A DNA stretch of 64,000 nucleotides from Tricholoma matsutake. Taxonomy: Eukaryota > Basidiomycota > Agaricomycetes > Agaricales > Tricholomataceae. Both the position numbers and the translations under genes were made by a program. The DNA lies in assembly GCA_026075535.2 (NCBI GenBank), contig AP026548.1, positions 4,030,001-4,094,000 of the forward strand, given 5' to 3'. Below are positions 46,018-57,466 of this stretch, in pieces; within the stretch, counting starts at the first letter, position 1, and each line of letters begins with the position of its first letter. Below the pieces are notes generated by a model. The model did no database searches, had not been told where the DNA came from, and saw nothing but the letters and a program-made list of their open reading frames with translations.

Positions 46018-49000
46018 AGGGAAAAGTGTTGCATCATTTGCGTGATGGCATTTTAGGATAGACACATGGAAGGTGGGGAACACATCAGGAGAATTCAGTA
46101 AATCTAGGGTATAAGCGGAGATTTCAGGGAACACTTTCATGACAGAATGAGGGCCATCAAAGCAGGAAAAAAACTTAGCAACATGTTTGTTGCCCCCAGG
46201 GCCCCAGCCTTGTATTCCTGCCTCCAGTGTAAAGTTGAAAGCATAACTTGATCTTCCACAACATAAACATCTTCTTTTCCTCAATTTTTGTTTGGGAGAT
46301 TTTTGAAGGAAGTAGGGCATCCTTGGCCCCAGCCTCATTCACCAATACTTCAGAGATCACTGTGTGTGCATTAATTTCTTCCATCAGGGGGCTCACGAGG
46401 GTGGCTGGCACAATCAGCAGTAAAATACAGGGTGATTGGCCCATTTGTAGCTGAAAACCAGAGAACCCAGTAGATGTGTTTATTGTGTTCATGATGTTGA
46501 ATTGTATGAGGGGCAAGGTGCAGACCCAACCTTTCTGTTCTACATGGTAATGAATGCTCTGGTTCAGCATTTTGTTGGTTCATTCGCTTCCACCATCAGT
46601 TTGAGGGTGATAAGCAGTGGACATTTTTAAATGCACCCCAGTTAGAGTGTGAAGCGCTTTCCAAAACTTAGAAATGAAAAGTTTGTCACCATCTGAAATG
46701 AGTTCCAGTGGTAGTCCATTTTCGCAGTACCACTTGGAGAAGAAAATGCTTGCTAACTTTTGCACAGTAATATTTGTCTGAGTCAGGATCAAGCATACAT
46801 CTGAACCCAGGCAGTCAATCATTGTCAGGATACAATTGAATCCTTTGTCCTCAGGCAGAGGTCCTACAAAGTCAAGGCAAACAGAGTCCCCTCATGTGTT
46901 GGGCACAGGCAGTGGATGTAGTGGACCCTTAGGCTTGGTTGTCTGTCCTTTATTACATTGGCACTCTATGCACCCAGGAATGTATGAGTTTTCTAAGTCT
47001 CATCACATGTTAGGCCAGTAGTATGAGTCACATATTGCATTGTAGGATTTATCACTTCCAAAGTGACCCAATGTATCGTGCGCCAAGCAGAAAAGATCCT
47101 CATGAAGAGTGCTGTAATGAGGAACAATAAGGTGATCTCCAATGTACCACAAGTCATTCAAGTACCGGATTCCAGGGATGCTGCTATCAGCAGTTGACAA
47201 TTTGTGAAAGAAATCATCTTTGGTATACCCTTTGCATATATCATGCAAAAATGATTCATCTGCAGACACAGTCAGAACCGAGTTGATTGTTGCCTGCTTT
47301 ATCATGAGTCCTCAACGTGGGTCCACAACATCAACATCATCGATATCATTAGTTTCTGTGAGGTCAGGCATGCAGGACAGTGCATTCACCACCGTGTTGT
47401 CCTCGCCATGAATATACACGATGGTCATGTCAAATTGCGATAGGTATTCCATCCAGTGTGCTTGTCACCAAGACAAGTCTTTTTGGGTTTCAAAATTCTC
47501 GAGCGTGCGATGGTCGGTGTAGACCAGGATTTGTGAACCTAAAAGATCAAAGCACCATTTTTTTGGGGCACATACAATGGCCAGCATCTCTTTCTCATGT
47601 ACAGGGTAGTCTTTTGTGCATCTTTCAGTTGCATGGAGTCAAAAGCAACTGGGTGTGCCTTTTCCCAAGTTTCCCCCCAGCTGAGTACCACTCCTGTGCA
47701 TAAATCGCTTGCATCACAGGTCATGAAGATTTTATTGCTGCCAGCATTTGTGTGGTCAATGACAGTGAGGCACTCATGGCTCACGACCAAAGCCTTGATA
47801 GATTTGAAGGCGAATTGGTGAGCAGCATCCCAAACTGGGAAGTTTTTCTTAAACTCTTTTGCCATCAAAGGTGTCAGGATTGCAGTGTGATCAGTTAGGT
47901 TCGGCAGGAAGGAAGCAATGTAGCATGAAACTACAGACATCAGATGTAGATTTGGGTATGGGCCACCATAGTATTTTCTCAACTTTTGATGAGCACGCTT
48001 CAATGCTGTTGCAGGAGATATGGTGTCCCAGGAATTCCAGTTCAGTCAGGAAAAATTGGGATTTTTTTGCATTGCAATATAATCATGCAGTGTGGAGTGC
48101 ATTCATGATCAATTTAATGTGTGCTGCATGTTCTTCAAGTGAATTGGACCAGATGATGATATCGTCCAAATATATGTGGCAAATGTGGCCCAGGAAAGAC
48201 CTCAAAGCTTCTGTCACATGGTGTTGGTCTATGGGTGGTGCATTGCATAGGCCCTGTGGCATAACCAACCATTTGTAAAGGCCCAGTGGTGTAGTCACAG
48301 CCATTAAGTGGATGCTCTCCAGCGCCATTTTAGTGTGGAAGAAGCTGTCCATCATATTGATTTTACTCCATATGTTGCCTTTTCCTGCATCTGCCAGGAT
48401 GTCATCCACATGAGGAAGAGGGTGGCAGTCCATGACAGTGTTTGCATTCAGCTGTTGGTAGTCATTAACCCATTGTGGAAGCACAGTTGTATCTGCCTTT
48501 GGCACGAGGAAATCAGGTGAAGCATGAGTAGATGAGGAAGGTCTAATGCATCCTGCACTCAGATGTTTGTCAATCAGGATGCTCCATGCTTCACGGTATT
48601 TCTGAGGGCAAGAGTAAGAATGTGTGCAGATCACTTTTGATGCATCTTTTAGCATAATTTTACAGTTTACAGTGTCAGGCATCTCCACAATGTGAGGAAT
48701 TGGTTCAAATATGTCTGCATATGTTTTCTTGATATCTGTCACAAGAAGATCCAAATGATTCTTAGCAGACAGTTGCTCGATGCAAACCCACACAGCAGAG
48801 ACAATGTCAAAAGGTTTTACTTGTTCACAAGCAGTGTCTATGCATGGCTGCCATTCATTACATACAGTATGTAGTTCAGGGAGAAGTTGTTTATGATATG
48901 CTGTAGTCATTGTCAAAACCCCACGTAGTTTTGCAGGGCAAGCTTTCAGTATCAAAGGTGCAGTCGGGTGTAAAATATCAAAACCATCATTGTTGATGGC

Positions 49001-49539
49001 CGTTCCATTGCAAACGTTCACAATGATGTTGTTATGGTACATAAATGGAAGTCCAAGGACAATACTATGGCAGAGGCCCAGGGCAATGAGTGCGCAAACA
49101 GTATGGGCTGAAAAGAAATTGTTGTGATCATGTAGCTTCAGTTTGACCCAGTAGGTCAGGGTAATTGGCATGGACAATGTAGAGGCAGAGTTATTGAAAA
49201 ATGTGCCAGAGACTGGAAAAGGCTGAGGTAGAAGTCGAACACATAGTTGTAGCAGTGAGGCAAGTATTTCATCAATCAGAACTATAGGGGATCCATGATC
49301 AATAAGTGCTTCAACAGGTAAACAATCATCTGATGAAGGATCATCAATGGCACAGTGCCAGACAAGGTGTGGTATGCAGAAAGGAACATGCTTGCTCACC
49401 AAATCATTTGAATCTCTCAACAGATCACCACCACCATTTATCAGCATGTTGTGTGCATTGGTGGGAGGGCTGATTGATGCAATGGGATACACACTCATTC
49501 CCATAACAGCAGCCATTTCCAACTCGTGCTCAAACTTGC
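46018..49539 (-). pseudogene. Gypsy-C pol (PR, RT, RNase H, integrase)
   Basis: The long 479-codon frame (49522-48083) holds the protease, with active site ALIDHGSPIVLIDE (D-H-G instead of D-[ST]-G; relatives I recall have D-N-G), and the RT from THSYSCPQKYREAW and DYQQLNANTVMDCHPL to WLVMPQGLCNAPPI and HIYLDDIIIWSNS. RNase H (48003-47539): FMTCDASDLCTGVVLSWG. Integrase zinc finger: AHDTLGHFGSDKSY. Then LVFISDGDKLFISKFWK-like with second Asp, STAYHPQTDGGSE (Glu), and a C-terminal part ending HVSILKCHHANDATLFPS. Multiple frameshifts and stops from 47305 onward. Confidence 0.88.
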
Positions 49540-50360
49540 TGATAGTAGGTCAGCCTCATTCCAAGTCCCTATCGCACACAGAACCCGCTGGATGCATTAT
49601 TGCGAGACTTAGCACAGTTTATACACAAAGGACAGTCCCCTTTTAGTTCTATACCCTTTATTACTCTTTCATCATATGATATATATCTTTCTTGTTCGGA
49701 TTCCAGTCTCCTTTTTGGCCTTGTGCCTTAACACATATCTTTTGCCTCATATTCTACACATGTTCTCTAGCCTTTTTAGGTACTTTCTTTATTTTATATA
49801 AAAAGATGTACTATATACAAAGAAAAACAAGAAAGTCATCATCTTCCTCCCAGATCACAGTGATTTGAGAGTACAGTTTAGTCTTATTCAGTTCGAAGTT
49901 TGGTGTTTTACACTAAATGTCCTCGAAATTCCTCGAAATTCCTCGCATTATGCTATTTTTGCTCTCACTTCCCTCGATTAGCCTTTTTGTCACTTCTACT
50001 ACTCGTCTAGTCCCCCGATCTTGTGTCTGAACATATCTGCACACTCAAAATTCCTCGAAACTTCTTTGAAAAGCATCGCGACATCTCGAAAATCATCGCA
50101 AAGTCTCGAAAATCATCACAAAGTCTCGAAAATCATCGCAAAGTCTCGAAAATCATCGCAAAGTCTCGAAAATCATCGCAAGTCCTCGAAACACATTCTT
50201 TTAGCCTCAAACTGCTTCGACAAGCAGTTGTTTCATGACTATTTGACGGTCGGTCTGACAGGTGACATCTAGAGGGCCTCACAACCTTCCTCTGACTCAT
50301 GTTATACCATCTGAAGCCATTTTGTGGGTTTTGTTTGGGTTTCCGGGTTGAGCATCATCA
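49540..50360 (+). repeat. Solo LTR of Gypsy-D family inside Gypsy-C
   Basis: Begins TGATAGTAGGTC and ends GGGTTGAGCATCATCA, as do the other two copies. It separates Gypsy-C gag (GRENYIEC) from pol (SKFEHELEMAAVMG). It is shorter than the 51410-52556 copy and has an expanded minisatellite. No matching target duplication is seen. Confidence 0.65.
50081..50180 (+). repeat. 20-bp minisatellite, five units
   Basis: AAGTCTCGAAAATCATCGCA repeated about five times with one variant (ATCACA). It is absent from the other two copies of this LTR. Confidence 0.9.
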
Positions 50361-51409
50361 ACACTCAATGTAGTTTTCCCTTCCAGGGAACTTGCATGCA
50401 TGGCCCATCATTACATAGAAGTTATGACATTTCTTGCATCCATTGTGAGCTGTCAGGTAGCAATGTTCACAATCTGTTAGCTTGGGAGGTTGCGCTTGGG
50501 TGCTCAATGAGAACGAGGAGGTGGGTTTAGCAGTAGCAGAAGTTTGCATGGAAGGTTGTTTAGCACTAGCAGAAGTTTGCATGGAAGGTTGTTGTTGCAT
50601 GCAATTGTTAGGAGCATGGCGTGAGCTGTCAGATAGCCCAGCCACCAATCTGGATCATTTCAATTTTTGCAAAGCATCCTCCACCTCTTTTTGGCAGGAC
50701 GCTGATTCTTTGTGCACCTTGTCATCGAGCCTGATCAGAAGTTGTATGAAAGCCTCCAGCTGATTTTCCACTTTACGTGCCATCGCTTCAGCAGTAGCAG
50801 CAGCAGGGGAGGGGGAATTACTGGCAGCTGGTGCGCCATCGCCATCTGTATCAGATCCTGAGTCATGTTTTTCTTTGTAGTGGTTGTATGCAGATAGTTC
50901 ATGAGAAAGGTTTGATTCAATTTGGGTGCACAGCTGTGCAGGAGAGAGATGATATTTCATGTTTTTCAAGAGGAGGTTATCTCGGCAAATGCTGGTAGCG
51001 AAGTCACAGAAAGAGACAGATCCTTGCTTGCTATTACAGACCTTGCAAGCCAAATCCTTTTCCCATCCAGCAGCGAGCCAGTGAGCTCGAACTTTACTCA
51101 TAAATTCTATAAACATGAGCTTTTCGTATTATGCCTGGGAAGTCTGGAACCAGTCACTAAAGAGAGGGTCCTTGAAAGTGTAAGCTATATGCACCACATA
51201 ATCTTTCTTTGCCAAGTTCGCTTTGTTCACAAGGTATCCCCTTGCAAAATGTTCAAATCTATGAAGAAGTTCAGCTGTCATCAATCCAGATGTGACAGTA
51301 GGCCATTTTCCATTATTTGGTATCAGTGTTGTGAGACCATTGTTCAACATGGCTGAAACATGATTGTATGCATAAAAATCATTGTCAGAGGCAGAAGACA
51401 AAGATGTGG
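50361..51409 (-). pseudogene. Gypsy-C gag, C-terminal part
   Basis: Capsid blocks ASDNDFYAYNHVSAMLNNGL, HRFEHFARGYLVNKANLAKK, DYVVHIAYTFKDPLFSDWF, FMSKVRAHWLAAGWEKDL, then a coiled segment and a knuckle CEHCYLTAHNGCKKCHNF..GHACKFP. A stop after TSQA (51129-51131) and a shift at about 50650 break it. Its N-terminus lies beyond the solo LTR at 51410-52556. Confidence 0.8.
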
Positions 51410-52556
51410 TGATGGTGCTCAACCCAGAAACCCAAACAAAACCTACTAAATGGCTTCAGATGGTATAACACAGGTTAGAGGAAGGATGTGAGGCCCTCTA
51501 GATGTCACCTGTCAGATCAACCATCAAATAGTCATAAAAGGACTGCTTGTCAAAGCAATTTGAAGCTAAAAGAATGTGTTTCATGGAATTTCGGAGAATT
51601 TCGTGGCTAGATCAATGAATTTGGAGTGCGCAAATATGTTTGGATGCAAGATCAGGGGACTAGATGAGTAGTAGAAGCAAAGCAAAGGCAAATCAAGGGA
51701 AACAAGAGTGAAAATAGCATAATGCAAGGACTTTTGAGGATTTTCAAAGAAGTTTAGTGTAAAACACCAAACTTCAGACTGAATAAGACTAAACTGAACT
51801 CTCAAATCACTGCGATCTGGGAGGAAGACAACGACTTTCTTGTTTTTCTTTGTATCTAGTACATCTTTTTATATAAAATAAAGAAACTACCTAAAAAGGC
51901 TAGAGAACATGAGGCAAACATTTGGAAAACTCGAGGCAAAAGACAATAGAAGTATATCAGAACAATAAAGCGAGACTAGAAAAGGTGAATATAACACATA
52001 ATGAAGAAATAATAAGAAAGAATAGCTAAAAGTGGACTGTCCCTGTTATAAATTGCATAAAACATCGGAAACTGCTTTGAGCAGATTGTATGCATGCACA
52101 TGCAGTCAAAATGTGTTCAATATACTTGAGATAGTGTGCCCTGTGTCCAGCATGCATCCAAAGATCATTCAAATAGGATATACTATGTCTGAAGATGTTT
52201 TTCAAGGTTCAAGTTTTTTCGAAGATTTTTGAAGTTTCTTTGGACTTCGTTCATGGCCCGAGATCAGTGCGATATTGCTCGAAACTGGTTCGGAACTCAT
52301 TGATGATGTTCCAAGTGTATATTCTGAGATGTACAAAGGTTGGGGGAATTGTATTATGGTGGCTGAAGGCATGCGAAGAATTTTGAAGCATTGTGAAGAT
52401 TTTCAAAGCATTTTCATGACTTTGTAGAGGTTCATAGAACTTCGGAGGGGTTCATATGGGTTTTTAGGGCTTTGTAGAGGTCTGTAGAGACTCATAGAGC
52501 TTCAACAACTATCCTAGATTTGTTTTCTGAGCTTGAATGACAAGGTGGACCTATCA
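51410..52556 (-). repeat. Solo LTR of Gypsy-D family inside Gypsy-C gag
   Basis: 1,147 bp, TGATAGGTCCACC to GAGCACCATCA on the minus strand. Flanks GTGG (51406-51409) and GCGG (52557-52560) fit a 4-bp duplication with a CpG transition. It is an inverted counterpart of 49540-50360, both being copies of the LTR at 13243-14248. The gag frame is split by it, though residues resembling gag (STLSFKLRKQI) are encoded just inside the repeat, so the exact border is uncertain. Confidence 0.65.
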
Positions 52557-52796
52557 GCGGCTCTCTGGCATGGAGTGGGAGTAGGTGCAGGGAGCGGTGA
52601 AGGAGTGAGTGGTGGTTCAGAAAGTGGTGAAGATGTAGGTGGCGTGAGCATGGCTGTAGTCTCAGCAGCAAAATGAACCCTACTGTGAGTAGTGAGGGTG
52701 GTCGTGATGAATGGCAATTGAGACAGATTTGATGTGAACTGCTCATTTTTTTTTTTTCAGAAAAATATATGCCATAATCGGTGTTGAAAAAAAAAG
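52557..52796 (-). pseudogene. Gypsy-C gag N-terminus and leader
   Basis: The minus-strand frame gives LPFITTTLTTHSRVHF, AAETTAMLTPPTSSPLSEPP and LTPSPLPAPTPTPCQRA, the Pro/Thr-rich N-terminus of this gag family, ahead of the solo LTR. Upstream of it is an A-rich leader adjoining the 5' LTR. Confidence 0.6.
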
Positions 52797-52952
52797 TGTG
52801 AGGCTGTCTCCTATATGGAGACAGACAAGCACTGGAAAAGGGAGAGATAATTATTATTAGCACTCACTTCTTATCACACAAGATGTAACAAGACACAGTG
52901 TGGTATTCCAAGAGCCTAGAGTTAGTCTGTTGTGATACAAGGTAATGGTAAA
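52797..52952 (-). repeat. Gypsy-C 5' LTR, part 1
   Basis: Matches the start of 38447-38687. Continues at 54715-54807 after hAT-2. Confidence 0.9.
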
Positions 52953-54706
52953 TAGTGTTTTAAGGTCCGGTTCGGTCCAGTTTTCAGACCTTGATCAGGT
53001 GCAACCACAACCACAACCGGTTCGGACTGCACCCTCAATTCTGAGAAACCGGACTGAACCATGTACAACCAGTTCAAGTTGGTCCAGTTGTCATACCCCA
53101 ACCGATTTTAACTGGTCTCACAACAAGACCAGTTGAGACCAGTTGAGGTTGGTTGAGACCAGTTGAGGTCAGTTGGGGTACCCAGTCTCAACCGGTCTTT
53201 CAGTTGTAAAATACTCTATGAAGTAAATTAACTATGTATATTAATTAAAATTGATGCATTGACACCCTGTGAGCAGGTGCTCACAGTGGTGTAGGTCAGA
53301 GATGAAAAAAGAAATAAAGAAGAAAAAAAGAAATAAAAAACTGCCCCACCATCTCACGTTTAAAGCAAGGGTGAGGGGTCCTGCCATTCCTGCTGTTTGT
53401 CAGCCCTGCTGTTCATCTTTGTTGTACCTGTCATTTGCTGTCTCTGCTATTTGTCATCCCTGGTGTTCCCCACTGTTCGTCATTCCTTGGCATTCCCCAT
53501 CTCCGCTGTTCATTGTCGCTGTGGTTTGTTGTTCGCTACCATTCGCCATCCCTGTCCATGAACTTGGTGTTGTCATTGTCGCAGTGTTGCACTCCCCCCT
53601 TGTCATTGTCCCCCGCCATTTGTCATCCCTGCCATTTGTCGTTTGCTGTGTGACATGGCATCCGGGTGTCATTGTCGTCCAGAAACAGTGCCTGTTGCGA
53701 CCCTGCAAGCAGATGCTCACAGCAGCGGCAGAGCACGGGCAGGGTGCAGAAGGGGGTTGGGGGTGTCTCTTCAGGAGGTCGGTGGGCAACGTCGTTATCA
53801 ACAAGTAAGAACCTATAAAGAAGGAAGAAAAGTTAGTTAGCAGAAGTAGTAAGAAATCAATCATAAAATACATACCCTATGGCCCAAACGACAAACTAGT
53901 CGTCGTTTAGGCCTAATTTGCAGGTGGAGCGGTGGTGCCAGTGCCACGTCGTAGTTGTTGGCTAGTGTTGGCATTGGCTGTCCCATTGGTGGTGTGATGT
54001 GGCATCAGCCGTGGCTAGAAACACAACCCGCTGCCACCTTGCAAGCAGCAGCTTGCAACAGTGGCATTGGATCTGTTAGTGGTAGGTGTCGTCATCAAAA
54101 GGAAAAGAAGAAAACAGTTAGTAAAATCATTGCATTAATAAAGGAAACATACCATATGGCCCAAATGACTGACTAGTGTCATTTGGGCTGCCTTCTTTGC
54201 ATTTGCTCGTTTGCGTGGTTGACGGTGGTGAAGGTGGTGGGGTGAAGGTGGTGATGACGTGGCATTTGTTTGTTGTGGTTGTGGTCGTGGGAAGTTGTCT
54301 GGTAAGTGGTACCACTTTTGTTTTTGGGCGCACAAATATGACCACATGGTCCATGCACAGCCATGGGGTATATAAGCACCCACCAAATGACTGCTTTTCC
54401 CCCAGGCTCGTCCCACTGCACGTAAATATAGATAAGTAGTAATTATTATTATTTTCATTAGTTCTTTTGTCTTATTATCTATGTATATGTACATATGTAG
54501 GATAATATATATACTATAAAAGACCAGTTGTAACTGATTGCAACTGCTTTTATAACAGTTTTCAAACATTTTAGAAAGTAAGGCAACCAGCAACCGAACC
54601 GACCTCAAAAGAGGGCAACTGCAACTGACGGTCCGGTTGCATTCAGTTGGGTTGGGTTCGGTTGCGGTCTTTTTTTTGGTCCACCCAACCAGACCTTTAA
54701 ACACTA
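52953..54706. mobile_element. Non-autonomous hAT-type element hAT-2
   Basis: A perfect 8-bp duplication, ATGGTAAA (52945-52952 and 54707-54714). Inverted ends TAGTGTTTTAAGGTCCGGTT and, from the other strand, TAGTGTTTAAAGGTCTGGTT. Subterminal repeats are of CCGGTTCGG and ACCAGTTGAG type. The core has palindromes CTGTGAGCAGGTGCTCACAG, two GGCCCAAAYGAC palindromes (about 53881-53913, 54158-54189) each next to a reverse-strand intron-like segment (GTATGT...CTAAC...AG) and one C/G-run hairpin. No transposase is visible. Confidence 0.9.
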
Positions 54707-54714
54707 ATGGTAAA

Positions 54715-54807
54715 GAGTAACCAGTAAGTGAGTGAAGGGAATCCAAAGGGAGCAAATGTAAGTATACAAATATGTCATAACAGTTGTGATGTAAGCATAG
54801 GCTTACA
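54715..54807 (-). repeat. Gypsy-C 5' LTR, part 2
   Basis: Ends GTAAGCATAGGCTTACA, followed by target copy CATGG. Confidence 0.9.
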
Positions 54808-57013
54808 CATGGCTTGGCCAACACCCACAAACAAGAAAGAGGTGCAGTCTTTCCTGGGCTTCATCAATTTCTATCGGTGTTTTATCAAGGATTTCTCACA
54901 TCATGCACAACCACTGTTTGACTTGACAGGAAAGGAGGCATGGAGGTGGAATAATGCACAACAGGAGGCATTTGAAAAGCTTAAGGAGATGGTCACTTCC
55001 ACTCCCATTCTTACCTTTGCTGACGATTCATGCCCTTTTCATGTAGAAGTCAACAGTTCTGAATTTGCAATGGGTGGCGTGTTGTCTCAGCAGTCTCCGG
55101 AGTCCTGTTGCATTCTACTCCAAAAGCCTGAGTGCTGTAGAGCAAAACTATGAGATCCATGACAAGGAGATGTTGGCAATAATGTGTGTGCTCGAGGAGT
55201 GGTGACACTTCCTCGAGGGTGCCCAACATAAGGTGGAAATTTGGACAGATCACAAGGATCTTGAGTACTTTATGATGGCCAAGAAATTGAATTATCGTCA
55301 AGCTTGTTGGTCCCTGTATCTATCCAGATTCAACTTCTCCTTGCACCACCATCCATGTCACAGCATGGGGAAGACCGATGCCCTCTCCCAACATGCAGAC
55401 CATGGGGATGGCAGTAATGACAATCAAAACATTGTGTTGTTGCAGCCAGTGTTCACCATTCGGGCACTGAAAGGCATTGCACTCCAGGGCAAGGAGCAGG
55501 ACATCCTATGCAACATTTGTCATGCAAACCATAGCGGTTTACACGAGGATGTTGTTGCCTGAGCTGAGGAAGGGATCCACCCTTTCCTTGCATGCAGCAG
55601 AGTGGGCTGAAAAGGAGGACTTGTTGTATTTCAGGGATCACATCTATGTTCCCAACGACCCAGACCTTCGCCGGCACATCATATCCCAACACCATGACTC
55701 ACAGATAGCCAGTCATCCTGGATGCTGGAAGACCTTGGAGCTCACCTCACAGAATTATTAGTGGCCACAAATGTCATGGCTCATTGGTCAGTATTGTTGT
55801 ACTTGTGACCTTTGCTTATGCACCAAGATTCCTCATTGCAAACCCATTGGTGAGCTACACCCTCTTCCTGTTCCAGAGAGTTGTTGGGGTGTTGTCAGTG
55901 TCAACTTTGTGGTGGAATTTCCAGAGTCAAACGGGTTTGATGTGGTGATGTGCACAGTTGATTCAGTGGGGAAACACGCTCACTTTATCCCCACTCACAC
56001 CACTGTCAGCACCCTGGGTGCTGCCCAACTCTATCTCCACCATGTGTGGAAATTACATGGACTTCCTGGCACCTTCCTTTCTGACTGTGGCCCTCAGTTT
56101 GTGGCAGAGTTCACTCGTGAGCTGTACCGACTTCTGGGGATCAAACTCCTTGCTTTGACCACCTATCACCCACAAACTGATGGCCAGACTGAGCAAGTCA
56201 ACCAGGAACTGGAGCAGTACATCCACATCTTTGTCAATGAACGCCAGGACAATTGGGACAATCTTCTCCCCTTGGCCAAGTTTGGATACAATAACCACGT
56301 CCATGCTTCCACTCAACAGACCCCTTTCCTCTTAGACACTGGATGGCATCCACGCATGGGATTTGAACCTCACCAAACTCCCTCACACATTGAGACAGTG
56401 AATGAGTTCACAGAACACATGAGGGATAGCTTGGAGGAGGCAAAGGCAGCCTTAGCAAAGGTGAAGGACAACATGGCGCACTTTTACAATCAATGTCATT
56501 CTCTGGCCCCTCAGTACAAGATTGGTGATTGAGTTTATTTTGACTCCAGTAACATCTCCACCACATGTCTATCCAAGAAACTTGCCCATTGCTTCCTGGG
56601 ACCTTTCCCAATTGGCAAGTGTGTCGGAACGCATGCCTATTGTCTGCGCCTCCCAGCCTCCTCCACCCGGTCTTCCATGTTGTCAAACTTTTTCCAGCTC
56701 CCCCAGATCTGTTCCCAGGACACTGTTCACATCCACCACCACTGCCTACAGTGATTGAGGGAGAACCCCAGTACAAAGTTGAGTCAATCTTGGACAACTG
56801 GTTGCGTTGAGGAAAACTCCAGTATTTGGTGCAGTGGAAGGGTTATGGGTATGAGGAGAACTCATGGGTCGAGGAGTCTGATGTGAATGCCTTTTGGTTA
56901 GTCAAGGAATTCCACCAATGGCACACTGCTGCACCATGTCGCATTCAAGTCACTGACTTTGGTCATATGCGATTCCAGATGCATCGGGGTGATGCATCTT
57001 AGAGAGGGGGTGA
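54808..57013 (+). pseudogene. Gypsy-A pol, second half (RT end, RNase H, IN, chromodomain)
   Basis: Resumes with AWPTPTNKKEVQSFLGFINF, RNase [20 protein letters not shown] (Asp of DAS is Asn: EVNSS), [23 protein letters not shown]. Integrase zinc finger HHDSQIASHPG...CDLCLCTK, core SVNFVVEFPESNGFD (first Asp is Asn), FLSDCGPQFVAEFTRELY, YHPQTDGQTEQVNQELEQ. C-terminal chromodomain EGEPQYKVESILDNWLR-stop-GKLQYLVQWKGYGYEENSW. Stops include TGA at 56530-56532. A polypurine tract ends it. Confidence 0.9.
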
Positions 57014-57466
57014 TGTGAGGGGACTAGGGGGGACTCAGCTGGGTGCCCTGTGTGTTTCTCCTATTTTTTACATTCATCCTATATTTTTCCTCCCTTCATT
57101 TCCTTCTATTCTTCATTTTCTATGATTTTTCCTTATTTTATTACTAATTTTCCTTTCTATCACATTTGTGCACGTTGACAGTTTTATATTTAGAGGCAAA
57201 ATACCCCTTCCAACATCTACCCCTTGGTATGATGTCATTTAGCAGCCTTTATCTGCCTATTTCCACCTTTTTCTATTTTTAGACTATTATCTGATTTTTA
57301 CAATCTTCACATATACTGGGCATTGGCAAAGGGGTCCTTAGAGTTTTCTCTTCAGATTTCTCTTTGCTAGGTGCACCTCCACTCCCTGTGATATGTCCCA
57401 TAATTTTAACTTTGGATTTCGCTTTGCTAGTCCATTAATTAAGTGGCTTCTAAGGTTGCCCTTATA
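57014..57466 (+). repeat. Gypsy-A 3' LTR
   Basis: 453 bp, followed by target duplication GTATG. Confidence 0.93.

Larger units (their letters stand above)
38447..54807 (-). mobile_element. Gypsy-C, chromodomain Ty3/Gypsy inside Gypsy-A RT
   Basis: LTRs 38447-38687 (3') and 52797-54807 (5', split by hAT-2; 249 bp without it), TGTGAGGC...GCTTACA on the plus strand. Target copies are CACAG (38442-38446) and CATGG (54808-54812), both one CpG transition from CACGG. With CACGG the Gypsy-A frame reads KVNGV-T-AWPTPTNKKEV. The polypurine tract AAAGGATGGGAGGA precedes the 3' LTR on the minus strand. It contains Gypsy-B, two solo Gypsy-D LTRs, a truncated hAT-3 and hAT-2. Confidence 0.9.
35109..57466 (+). 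mobile_element. Gypsy-A, chromodomain Ty3/Gypsy, heavily nested
   Basis: LTRs 35109-35562 and 57014-57466 (about 454 bp; TGTAAGG/TGTGAGG...CCTTATA), flanked by a perfect target duplication GTATG (35104-35108, 57467-57471). Deleting the element restores the transposase frame: CFKG then M-AVLLQERG. gag starts at 35599. pol is cut at 38446 by Gypsy-C and resumes at 54808. The polypurine tract AGAGAGGGGGTGA precedes the 3' LTR. A fragment of a second copy is at 14249-16105. Confidence 0.95.

Noticed and set aside
50081..50180. CRISPR-like array
   Set aside because: Units are head-to-tail with no spacers, in a eukaryotic LTR.
50021..50272. Two repetitive frames with SLENHRKVSKI repeats
   Set aside because: They are translations of a 20-bp minisatellite in a solo LTR. 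A 20-bp unit shifts frame at every repeat.
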